Origin: Sphingomonadales bacterium UBA6171
Lineage (GTDB): Bacteria > Pseudomonadota > Alphaproteobacteria > Sphingomonadales > Sphingomonadaceae
Length of the DNA: 7,002 nt
Assembly: GCA_002422985.1 (NCBI GenBank)
Contig: DITZ01000024.1
Location: forward strand, 3,701 to 10,702
Direction: 5' to 3'
Below, in pieces: positions 1-5,446 of the stretch. The notes below the pieces were generated by a model, which was given only the letters and a program-made list of their open reading frames with translations, ran no database searches and was not told the DNA's origin. Positions within the stretch are counted from its first letter, which is position 1, and each line of letters opens with the position of its first letter. Position numbers and translations under genes: made by a program.

Positions 1-12
1 CAGCCCGGGCTG
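1..12. repeat. 12-bp perfect palindrome at window edge
   Basis: CAGCCCGGGCTG is fully self-complementary. It lies beyond the phasin terminator and is cut by the window edge, so it may be part of a longer hairpin or the end of a neighbouring gene. No function can be assigned, and no gene can be supported in positions 1-43. Confidence 0.3.
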
Positions 13-43
13 CGAAGGCCGGAGGGGAAAAGCCGCGCAAACG

Positions 44-75
44 AAAAGGGCCCCGGTCTTGAGACCGGAGCCCTT
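44..75 (-). terminator. Rho-independent terminator of the phasin gene
   Basis: Positions 46-59 pair with 62-75 to give a 14-bp stem with a single C/A mismatch (52 against 69). The centre is GC-rich and the nominal loop is 2 nt, which in practice opens to about 4-6 nt. Read on the minus strand, the stem is followed by TTTT (complement of 44-47) and then CG and TTT. The hairpin starts 23 bases past the phasin stop codon. The T run lies only on the minus-strand exit side, so it terminates leftward transcription. Confidence 0.8.
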
Positions 76-98
76 CGCAATGCGGAATAAAAGTGAAC

Positions 99-548
99 TT
101 AGGCGCGGACGGTCTGAACCGTGTCGAGCCAGGCCTGAACGCGACCCTTGAACGGCGCGAAGCTGTCCTTGGTGGTGGCGGTGGCGAGTTCGGTGATCTT
201 GCTCATCTCGGCGACATAGGCTTCGAAGGCCGACTTCACATAGTCGGTCTGGAATTCGAACGCTTCATGCACCGACTTGGAACCCAGCATGGCCTTGGTG
301 GCGGCAACCGAGTCTTCGATGGACTGCTTGGAATAGGAATAGATTTCGCTATTGATGGTCTCGATGCCCTTGCCGGCGACAGTGGCCGACTTGGTGACGG
401 CTTCGGCATTGTCCTTGCCGTAGGTTACGAAGGCGTCATAACCCTTCAGGGCCTTTTCCAGGCCGGTCTTCAGCGCGGCGGCACCGTTTTCGAGGGCGGT
501 TTCGGCCGTGGCAGTCGCCTTGTCACCGGCAGTTTTTGCTTTGCTCAT
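99..548 (-). CDS. Phasin (PHA granule-associated protein, phasin_2 type)
   Basis: A 149-residue protein that should coat polyhydroxyalkanoate granules in the cytoplasm, limiting granule fusion and access of depolymerase. The N-terminus is Lys/Ala/Thr-rich (residues 1-30). An amphipathic helical core follows (about 33-125) with no membrane segment and no cysteine. The stretch around residues 89-112 (GSKSVHEAFEFQ, then DYVKSAFEAYV) is the conserved block of the alphaproteobacterial phasin family, and the size is normal. The ATG at 548 is chosen because AGAGGA lies 6 bases upstream; an in-frame extension to 632 has no such site and runs through the promoter and operator. The gene is monocistronic: its own promoter region lies at about 598-646 and a terminator sits just past the stop. 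Family assignment is confident. Granule binding is inferred from the family. Confidence 0.9.
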   Translation of the reverse strand: MSKAKTAGDKATATAETALENGAAALKTGLEKALKGYDAFVTYGKDNAEAVTKSATVAGKGIETINSEIYSYSKQSIEDSVAATKAMLGSKSVHEAFEFQTDYVKSAFEAYVAEMSKITELATATTKDSFAPFKGRVQAWLDTVQTVRA

Positions 549-597
549 GTCATGTCCTCTCTGATTGTTAGGGCACGACCGGTGGGTCCGGCGAGCC

Positions 598-612
598 TGT
601 TGCACTGCAACA
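598..612. promoter_or_regulatory. Putative PhaR-type operator of the phasin gene
   Basis: TGTTGCA-C-TGCAACA is a perfect 7-bp inverted repeat around one base. It contains TGC-N3-GCA, resembling the TGC/GCA dyads bound by the PHA-responsive repressor PhaR in other bacteria (established for the family, from memory). It sits 50 bases upstream of the phasin ATG and directly downstream of the candidate -10, so a bound repressor would cover the transcription start. No phaR gene is in the window, so the regulator is inferred. Confidence 0.6.
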
Positions 613-615
613 TGA

Positions 616-646
616 CCTATATGAGGGAGCATCCCTGCTGGGTCAA
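616..646 (-). promoter_or_regulatory. Candidate sigma-70 promoter of the phasin gene
   Basis: On the minus strand the -35 element is TTGACC (complement of 641-646). The -10 element is either TATAGG (616-621, 19-base spacer) or CATATA (618-623, 17-base spacer). CTTGAC-like -35 elements are typical of alphaproteobacterial housekeeping promoters. The -10 match is only moderate. The position immediately before the 598-612 palindrome supports a repressible promoter. Confidence 0.45.
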
Positions 647-657
647 GGGTTAATTGT

Positions 658-666
658 TGCGTCGCA
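658..666. promoter_or_regulatory. Second TGC-N3-GCA dyad upstream of the phasin promoter
   Basis: TGCG-T-CGCA has the same TGC-N3-GCA arrangement as the operator at 598-612, with centres 57 bases apart. It lies just upstream of the candidate -35. It could be an auxiliary operator, but a short GC-rich dyad like this can arise by chance. Confidence 0.25.
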
Positions 667-712
667 CCATTTTTTCGTAGCGCCGCAACTTTCGGGAACT
701 CCTAGGAATTCG

Positions 713-744
713 TTAACGCTTCATAAAGCCCGGAAACGCATAAT
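713..744 (+). promoter_or_regulatory. Candidate promoter of the carboxypeptidase-panC operon with CtrA-like box
   Basis: A -10-like CATAAT (739-744) has no good TTGACA-type -35 at the normal distance. The -35 region is instead covered by TTAA-CGCTTCA-TAAA (713-727), one base off the CtrA consensus TTAA-N7-TTAA. CtrA-activated promoters in alphaproteobacteria usually have the box over the -35. The geometry fits, but the match is imperfect and the short motif is common, so this is a suggestion only. Confidence 0.3.
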
Positions 745-789
745 GAATTCCGGTTCCGTCTTGCGGAATGTGTCACAATTTGGTCTTTT

Positions 790-805
790 GATCACAGGGG
801 TGATC
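790..805 (+). promoter_or_regulatory. Inverted repeat just upstream of the carboxypeptidase start
   Basis: GATCAC-AGGG-GTGATC is a perfect 6-bp dyad with a 4-base centre, ending 17 bases before the GTG start at 823. As RNA it would form a small hairpin whose loop and stem contain AGGGG, the ribosome-binding-like sequence for the alternative TTG start at 811. As DNA it could be an operator. Nothing in the sequence decides between these readings. Confidence 0.35.
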
Positions 806-822
806 CGCTTTTGGGGATAGCT

Positions 823-2436
823 GTGTCTTTACCGTGTCGGTCTCGCCTGTCGGGCTCCATCGCCCTGATCATGCTCTTCCTCGCGGGCGTGATCCTGGCT
901 GGCCTGACCGCGCCTGCTGAAGCCGCCAAGCGCAAAGGCGCCAAGCAGCCGGCAAAACGCGCCACCGTTACCATGCCCCGCAGCCCGACCGATCCTCTCA
1001 AGGACGCCGCCCTGGTGATCGATGGCGTAACCGGCAAAGTCCTTTATGCCCGTAATGAAACAGCAGAACGCCGTCCCGCTTCGCTGACCAAGATGATGAC
1101 GCTCTACCTGCTGTTCGATGCGCTCAAGGCAGGCAAGCTCACCATGGAAACGCCGCTGCCGGTCAGTCAGCGCGCCGCCATCCAGAAACCGACCAAGCTG
1201 GGCCTGCGCCGTGGCCAGACCATTCCGGTGGATACCGCCATCCGCGCCCTTGTGATCCGCAGCGCCAATGACGTGGCGGTGGTGGTGGCCGAAGCGCTGG
1301 GCGGCACCGAATCGCATTTCGCGGTGATGATGACGGAAAAGGCCCGGCAGCTGGGCATGCGCTCGACCAACTTCCACAATGCCTCGGGCCTGCCCGATCC
1401 GCTGCAGATCAGCACCGCTTCCGATATGGCGATTCTGGGCCGGCGGCTGGCCTATGACCATGCGCAGTATTTCCCATATTTCAGCCTTTCGGGCTTCAAC
1501 TACAAAGGCACCTGGTTCGCGTCCCACAACAAGCTGGTGGGCGGCTATGACGGCGCCGACGGCATCAAGACCGGCTACACCAATGCCAGCGGTTTCAACC
1601 TGGTCAGTTCGGTCGTGCGCGAGGGCAACCATGTCATTGCCGTGGTGATGGGGGGCCGTACCGCCGTGCGCCGCGACATGGAAATGGTCCGGCTGCTGGA
1701 TCAGACCTTCACCCAGATCACCGCCAATCCGGCTTTGGTGGCGCGCACCACGGTGCCGTGGCGGCAAGTTGCCCAGAATGCCCCGGGGCCGGCCACCGCC
1801 GGCTTCAGCCTGCCCCAGGTCAAGACATCGCTGCAGAATCAGTTTGCCGCCCTTTCGCCGGTGCCCAATGTTGTGCAGCGCGACGATGAGGACGCCGCTG
1901 AAGCCGTGCGTGCGCCCGACGAGAATTTCTCGGTCATCCATGCCGAAGACAGTTCGGCGGCCAAGCTGCCCGCTGTTGCCGCGGTTCCGCCCAAGCCGGA
2001 GGTCCGCGTCATGGCGGCCAACATTCCGTCCATTCGTCCCACGCCGCGTCCCGACGCCGGTTTCCTGACCGCGCAGCAGGCCACGCAGATCAAGACCGCG
2101 GTGAATGCGCCCCGTCCGCAGATACGCCCTTCGCTGCGCGAAGAGACCGGCGAAGGCGATGCCGATACTCCGCCCTCTGTGCCGGGGCGCAATTGGACTA
2201 TCCAGATCGGTGCCTATGCCGACAAGGCGCTGGCCAGCGCCCAGCTCGCGGCCTATGCCGGCAAGGCGCAGGACGTGCTGGGGCGGGCCTCGCGCATCAT
2301 CGCGCCGGTTCAGAGCAATGGGCACACCATGTATCGCGCCCGGTTCGGCCTGTTCGCGGAACGTGAGGCGCGCGATGTCTGCAGCCGCCTGACCCAGCGC
2401 GGCCAGACCTGTTTCGCGGCCGTGCAGACACGCTAG
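823..2436 (+). CDS. D-alanyl-D-alanine carboxypeptidase (peptidase S11) with C-terminal SPOR domain
   Basis: A penicillin-binding protein of the DacA/DacC type that removes the terminal D-Ala from peptidoglycan stem peptides in the periplasm. From the GTG start (537 residues) there is a signal peptide (about 1-34: Arg-containing start, hydrophobic IALIMLFLAG core, AEA cleavage site). The S11 catalytic domain spans about 50-300, with SxxK (SLTK, Ser87/Lys90), SxN (SAN, Ser147-Asn149) and KTG (Lys249-Gly251) all intact. An Ala/Pro-rich, probably disordered linker follows (about 300-450), then a SPOR domain (about 456-533, starting NWTIQIGAY). SPOR domains bind glycan strands lacking stem peptides, so the enzyme is probably sent to the division septum. 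The usual PBP5 C-terminal domain and membrane anchor are not evident. The GTG at 823 is preferred for its GGGGA 5 bases upstream; a TTG at 811 adds four residues and is possible. The stop abuts panC. Confidence 0.92.
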   Translation: MSLPCRSRLSGSIALIMLFLAGVILAGLTAPAEAAKRKGAKQPAKRATVTMPRSPTDPLKDAALVIDGVTGKVLYARNETAERRPASLTKMMTLYLLFDALKAGKLTMETPLPVSQRAAIQKPTKLGLRRGQTIPVDTAIRALVIRSANDVAVVVAEALGGTESHFAVMMTEKARQLGMRSTNFHNASGLPDPLQISTASDMAILGRRLAYDHAQYFPYFSLSGFNYKGTWFASHNKLVGGYDGADGIKTGYTNASGFNLVSSVVREGNHVIAVVMGGRTAVRRDMEMVRLLDQTFTQITANPALVARTTVPWRQVAQNAPGPATAGFSLPQVKTSLQNQFAALSPVPNVVQRDDEDAAEAVRAPDENFSVIHAEDSSAAKLPAVAAVPPKPEVRVMAANIPSIRPTPRPDAGFLTAQQATQIKTAVNAPRPQIRPSLREETGEGDADTPPSVPGRNWTIQIGAYADKALASAQLAAYAGKAQDVLGRASRIIAPVQSNGHTMYRARFGLFAEREARDVCSRLTQRGQTCFAAVQTR

Positions 2437-3264
2437 GTGCCTGAGCTCGTTTCGACCGTTTTGGACCTGCGCCGCGCGCTGGCGCTGTTGAAACCTGCGC
2501 GCATCGCCATGGTGCCCACCATGGGCGCCCTGCATGACGGTCATGTCTCGCTGGTGACTGAAGCCAGAAAACATGCCGAGCATGTGGTGGTCAGCATCTT
2601 CGTCAATCCCACCCAGTTCGCGCCGCACGAGGATTTCGATTCCTATCCGCGCACCCTGGATGCGGATATGGCGCGGCTGGGCGACGCGGCAACCGTCATC
2701 TTCACGCCTACAGCACGCGAGATGTACCCGGAAGGCCATGCCACCACCATCACCGTCGGCGGACCGGCGCATGGGCTGGAAACGGATTTCCGGCCGCACT
2801 TCTTCACCGGCGTTGCCACGGTGGTCGCCAAGCTTTTGCTCGCCGCCAGCCCCGACATCGCGGTATTCGGGGAAAAGGACTATCAGCAGCTGCTGGTGGT
2901 GCAGCGGCTGGCGCGCGACCTGGCGCTTCCCACGCAAATTCTGGGCGCGCCCACCTTGCGCGAGTCCGATGGACTGGCCATGTCGTCACGCAACGCCTAT
3001 CTCGCGCCAGAGGAGCGCCGCATTGCCGGCCGCCTCAATGTCATTCTGAAGGATGTCATCGCCGCCGCGCGGCAGGGCGATCTCAGGGCGGCGGAAGGCG
3101 CAGGCATCGATGCCTTGTACAAAGCCGGTTTCGACACGATCGACTATGTCGCCATCCGCGATGCCGCCACTCTGGATCACATCACGGCGCTGGATCGTCC
3201 GGCGCGCGTGCTTGCCGCGGCAAAAATCGGCAAGACCCGGCTGATCGACAATTTGCCCATTTAG
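2437..3264 (+). CDS. panC: Pantothenate synthetase (pantoate--beta-alanine ligase)
   Basis: The enzyme condenses pantoate and beta-alanine with ATP cleavage to AMP, the last step of vitamin B5 synthesis on the way to coenzyme A; cytoplasmic. It is 275 residues long, normal for the family. Visible signatures are PTMGALHDGH (residues 27-36, the HIGH-type nucleotide-binding motif), FVNPTQF (55-61, pantoate-site region), GEKDYQQL (145-152) and DGLAMSSRN (178-186, KMSKS-like loop). The start is the GTG at 2437, directly after the TAG of the carboxypeptidase gene. There is no clear Shine-Dalgarno sequence, and the next ATG falls inside the first motif and would destroy it. Expression probably depends on translational coupling to the upstream gene. 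The usual partner panB is not in the window. Confidence 0.96.
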   Translation: MPELVSTVLDLRRALALLKPARIAMVPTMGALHDGHVSLVTEARKHAEHVVVSIFVNPTQFAPHEDFDSYPRTLDADMARLGDAATVIFTPTAREMYPEGHATTITVGGPAHGLETDFRPHFFTGVATVVAKLLLAASPDIAVFGEKDYQQLLVVQRLARDLALPTQILGAPTLRESDGLAMSSRNAYLAPEERRIAGRLNVILKDVIAAARQGDLRAAEGAGIDALYKAGFDTIDYVAIRDAATLDHITALDRPARVLAAAKIGKTRLIDNLPI

Positions 3265-3283
3265 CGACTCAAGAAAGTTCGGC

Positions 3284-3312
3284 GCCCTTCCGGACCAGCG
3301 CAAAGGGCTTCT
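3284..3312 (+). terminator. Weak hairpin downstream of panC
   Basis: GCCCTT (3284-3289) pairs with AAGGGC (3303-3308) across a 13-base loop, followed by only TTCT. It lies between the convergent panC and DUF1489 genes, where a terminator is expected. The stem is short and there is no real T run, so this is a weak call. Confidence 0.3.
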
Positions 3313-3346
3313 AAGCGATTTCTCATGACGTCGGTCTGGCGGCTGC

Positions 3347-3778
3347 CTACAGCAATCCCAACGCCGCCAGTTCGCGCTGCAACGACTCGGGCAGATCCTT
3401 CGCCCCCTTCGTCCGGGCCAGGTCCGGCGGCGCATCGGGAGCCTCGAGGTAGCGCCAGCCCTGAAAGGCCCGGCGCGGCCGGGCGACCACCGGAACAAGT
3501 TCCTTGTCATAAACCAGACCGCAATGGGGGATGCCGTTCTTCTTAACCTCGCGGAATGCCAGCAGTTTTTGCCGTGCAGCAATCTGCCCCTTGATCACCC
3601 AGTAGAGCGAGCCCCCGGCCAGGACCTCGTCGGCCCGTTTGGGTGTCATGCGGGTCACATGGATAAGTTCCGGCTTCTGTCCCTTGGCGCGTTTTTCCTT
3701 CAGCCGCTGTTTCTGCCAATCGGCCAGTTCGGACAGGCTATCGCAGCCGACGCAAAGCTTGATGATGTGAAGGGGCAT
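3347..3778 (-). CDS. DUF1489 family protein
   Basis: A 143-residue cytoplasmic protein of unknown function. The opening MPLHIIKLCVGCDS followed by ELADWQ is the hallmark of DUF1489, a family found essentially in Alphaproteobacteria and normally about this long. Other visible features are a basic stretch (about residues 23-35: QKQRLKEKRAKG), HVTRMTPKR (40-48), LYWVIKG (58-64), CGLVYDKE (86-93) and an Arg/Trp-rich segment (101-109). There is no signal peptide or membrane segment. Cys9 and Cys12 form a CxxC pair. The ATG at 3778 is chosen over an in-frame ATG at 3844 because AGGA lies 8 bases upstream and the family opening starts there. It converges on panC and diverges from the small secreted protein. 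No biochemical role can be assigned. Confidence 0.85.
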   Translation of the reverse strand: MPLHIIKLCVGCDSLSELADWQKQRLKEKRAKGQKPELIHVTRMTPKRADEVLAGGSLYWVIKGQIAARQKLLAFREVKKNGIPHCGLVYDKELVPVVARPRRAFQGWRYLEAPDAPPDLARTKGAKDLPESLQRELAALGLL

Positions 3779-3842
3779 GGAACCGGTCCTATCGGGGCGA
3801 CCCCAAAAAAACAACAGGATCATTGCCCGCCCCGGCCGTCTC

Positions 3843-3861
3843 ATGGCAATTTATCAGCCAT
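3843..3861. promoter_or_regulatory. ATGGC-N9-GCCAT dyad in a divergent promoter region
   Basis: A 5-bp inverted repeat with an AT-rich 9-base centre lies in the 105-base gap between the DUF1489 gene and the small secreted protein, ending 22 bases before the latter's ATG. It could be an operator or overlap a promoter. I could not identify a convincing -35/-10 pair in this gap. Confidence 0.2.
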
Positions 3862-3883
3862 AAAAAATACCAGGGAGCGCCAT

Positions 3884-4159
3884 ATGAACTTCAAGAAACT
3901 TGCCTTGTCCATGTTCGCCTTGAGCGTTGTCACGACACCCGCCCTAGCTCAAGGCCGGTGGGGTGAGCAGGCCGCAGACAATGCCGCCCGCCGCGCCGAA
4001 CGCGCCGCCGTCCGGGAGATGGAAGAACAATATGAAAAGGAGGTCGCCGCGGCCCAGGCGGCCAAGGCGGCGGCATCCACTGCTCCGGCCCCGGTGGATG
4101 TTGCGACAGCGCCCGCCGCTGCGGAGCCTGCGGCGGCCCCCCCGGCTCCGGCACAGTAA
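3884..4159 (+). CDS. Small secreted Ala/Pro-rich hypothetical protein
   Basis: A 91-residue protein of no family I recognise. Residues 1-22 form a clear Sec signal peptide: Lys4-Lys5, a hydrophobic LALSMFALSVV core and a PALA cleavage site. The mature part is about 69 residues. A strongly charged helix-prone segment rich in Arg, Glu and Ala (about 28-58, including RRAERAAVREMEEQYEKEV) probably forms a coiled coil. A low-complexity Ala/Pro tail follows (about 62-91). There is no cysteine, so it is not a lipoprotein. The start is well supported by AGGGAG 6 bases upstream of the ATG, and the gene ends at a strong terminator, so it looks like a genuine single-gene unit. The longer in-frame ORF beginning at 3524 runs antisense through the DUF1489 gene and is not the real start. 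A periplasmic structural or envelope-associated role is a guess. Confidence 0.75.
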   Translation: MNFKKLALSMFALSVVTTPALAQGRWGEQAADNAARRAERAAVREMEEQYEKEVAAAQAAKAAASTAPAPVDVATAPAAAEPAAAPPAPAQ

Positions 4160-4174
4160 TTTTCGAATTTCAGG

Positions 4175-4213
4175 AAGGCCCGTCAGGTTTCTGGCGGGCC
4201 TTTCACTTTCTTT
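4175..4213 (+). terminator. Strong rho-independent terminator
   Basis: Positions 4175-4186 pair with 4191-4202: a 12-bp stem with one G-U wobble and a GTTT loop. It is followed by a pyrimidine tail, TTTCACTTTCTTT. It lies 15 bases after the stop of the small secreted protein and ends just 26 bases before the BLUF start codon. Confidence 0.85.
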
Positions 4214-4217
4214 CAAT

Positions 4218-4231
4218 CCTGTTGTGACAGG
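4218..4231 (+). promoter_or_regulatory. Small hairpin holding the BLUF ribosome-binding region
   Basis: CCTGT-TGTG-ACAGG forms a 5-bp stem with a 4-base loop, ending 8 bases before the BLUF ATG. The only Shine-Dalgarno-like bases (AGG, 4229-4231) are in its 3' arm, so folding would partly hide them. The stem is short, and this is an inference from position. Confidence 0.25.
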
Positions 4232-4239
4232 CTGGTGCC

Positions 4240-4692
4240 ATGCGCCAGCTTCTTTACGTCAGCAGCACTCCGCGGGATATCGCGCCCGGCGCGCTGAACA
4301 ACATTCTTGCCGCGTCCCGCGCCAACAACCCTCTGCTTGGTATCACAGGACTGCTGATCTACATCGATGGCGGGTTCCTTCAGATCCTGGAAGGCGAAGA
4401 GCGCGTGGTGCGCGAGCTCTATATGCGCATCTGTACCGACCGCCGCCATTGGGAGACCCGCCTGCTGCTGGACCGTGAAGTCGAAAGCCGCGCCTTTGCC
4501 GGCTGGAGCATGGGATTCGAGCGGCCCAGTCCCGACGATCCGGAAAGCGCCGGCATGTTCGGGGTGGCCCGCGAAGCCATTCTCGGGCGGCTGTCGCCCC
4601 AGGCCGGCCGCGTGATCGCCGTGATGCTGGAAACCTTCTACCGGGTCCAGCGCAGCGACGACCTGCGCCTGGCGGACGCTAAAGCTTCCTGA
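4240..4692 (+). CDS. Short BLUF-domain blue-light photoreceptor
   Basis: A 150-residue stand-alone FAD-binding blue-light sensor. The BLUF domain fills about residues 1-95, and the helical remainder (about 100-150) matches the C-terminal cap helices of short BLUF proteins such as BlrB and PixD. Key residues fall at the spacing known from AppA (Tyr21, Asn45, Gln63, Trp104, Met106): here Tyr6, Asn30, Gln48, Trp89 and Met91. Surrounding motifs are SRANN, GITGLLIY, FLQILEG and GWSMGF. The photocycle residues are therefore intact. No output domain (EAL, GGDEF, cyclase, helix-turn-helix) is attached, so signalling must go through a partner protein that is not evident nearby. It starts only 26 bases after a strong terminator, with a weak AGG eight bases before ATG. 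Its 3' end overlaps the convergent DUF1080 gene by 14 bases. Confidence 0.93.
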   Translation: MRQLLYVSSTPRDIAPGALNNILAASRANNPLLGITGLLIYIDGGFLQILEGEERVVRELYMRICTDRRHWETRLLLDREVESRAFAGWSMGFERPSPDDPESAGMFGVAREAILGRLSPQAGRVIAVMLETFYRVQRSDDLRLADAKAS

Positions 4693-5419
4693 GCCAGATA
4701 TTGCGGTAATGCACTTCGTTATTGTGCTGCTGAAGCATGATCACGCCGTCACCATGCGCCTTGTACACCGGGATGCCGCGATATTCGGTCGGCCCCAGCA
4801 GCGGCACATTGTGCTGCACCAGCACGCCGTTCAGGAAAATGGTCATGCGCGCCGGTTCGGCGAGACTGCCGTCGCCATAGAAACGCGGCGCGGTATAAAT
4901 GATGTCATAGCTCTGCCAGGCTGGCGCCGGCCGCTGCGCATTCACCAGCGGCGCATATTGTTTGTAGATCGAGCCGGCCTGGCCGTTGACATAGGTGGGA
5001 TTGTCCAGCGTATCGAGAACCTGCACCTCGTACAGGCCTTGCAGGAAAATGCCGCTATTGCCCCGGTCCTGACCCTTGCGGCTGGCGGGCAGCGCCGGGA
5101 TCATCCATTCGACATGCAGTTGGACGTCGCCGAACTTTTCCCTGGTGCGGATGGATGCCGCCTTGGGCGCGACGAAAAACGAATCCTTGCCGACGGTCCA
5201 TTCGGCCTTGCCGCCATTCACGCTTTCCCAGTTATCCAGGTCGCGGCCGTTGAACAGGACAATCGCGTCCGACGGTGGTTGGCCGGGTAGCGCGCCCGGC
5301 GTCACCTTGCGCGGCACCGGCGTCCACAACTCCGTAAGCTCGGGTTTGACCGGAGGATTGGGGGCTTGCGCAATGGCGATCGTGGGCAGCAGAGCCAGAA
5401 GCAGGACGAATTTCTTCAT
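4679..5419 (-). CDS. Secreted 3-keto-disaccharide hydrolase / DUF1080 family protein
   Basis: A 246-residue exported protein of the DUF1080 family (concanavalin-A-like fold), some members of which hydrolyse 3-keto-glycosides. Residues 1-17 are a Sec signal peptide (Lys2-Lys3, hydrophobic core, AIA cleavage site), and a Pro-rich linker follows to about 48. The domain (about 52-246) shows LFNGRDLDNW (55-64), GDVQLHVEW (97-105), RGNSGIFLQGLYEVQVLD (119-136), YAPLVNAQRP (155-164), YDIIYTAPRF (171-180), FLNGVLVQ (195-202) and the terminal YRNIWL (238-243). All are characteristic blocks of the family, and the length is normal. It lies 27 bases downstream of the glycosyltransferase on the same strand and is probably co-transcribed. 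The start has only a weak purine-rich AAAAAAGAAA upstream. The substrate is unknown. Action in the periplasm on a sugar or glycan is inferred. Confidence 0.9.
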   Translation of the reverse strand: MKKFVLLLALLPTIAIAQAPNPPVKPELTELWTPVPRKVTPGALPGQPPSDAIVLFNGRDLDNWESVNGGKAEWTVGKDSFFVAPKAASIRTREKFGDVQLHVEWMIPALPASRKGQDRGNSGIFLQGLYEVQVLDTLDNPTYVNGQAGSIYKQYAPLVNAQRPAPAWQSYDIIYTAPRFYGDGSLAEPARMTIFLNGVLVQHNVPLLGPTEYRGIPVYKAHGDGVIMLQQHNNEVHYRNIWLRKL

Positions 5420-5446
5420 TTTCTTTTTTCGCTTTTGATCTTGTTG

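Noticed and set aside
546..553. Two-codon upstream frame (ATG ACA TGA) overlapping the phasin start
   Set aside because: It lies between the ribosome site and the real ATG. It is probably chance: ATG 548 has correct spacing and nothing else supports a regulatory mini-frame.
93..653. 186-residue open frame on the plus strand over the phasin gene
   Set aside because: Its translation is Gly-rich with no known family, while the minus strand carries a clear phasin with ribosome site, promoter and terminator.
761..789. TTGCGG as a -35 for the carboxypeptidase promoter
   Set aside because: No acceptable -10 follows at 16-18 bases; the CATAAT at 739 is a better candidate.
829..2937. 702-residue open frame on the minus strand
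   Set aside because: It is antisense across the S11 carboxypeptidase and panC, both with intact family motifs. It is His/Arg/Gly-rich, has no recognisable domain and reflects GC-rich codon bias.
3524..3883. N-terminal extension of the small secreted protein
   Set aside because: It would run antisense through the DUF1489 gene and bury the signal peptide. The ATG at 3884 has an excellent ribosome site.
4709..5290. 193-residue plus-strand frame over the DUF1080 gene
   Set aside because: It is antisense to a gene with a signal peptide and all family blocks; the His/Arg/Ala-rich translation is typical of a shadow frame.
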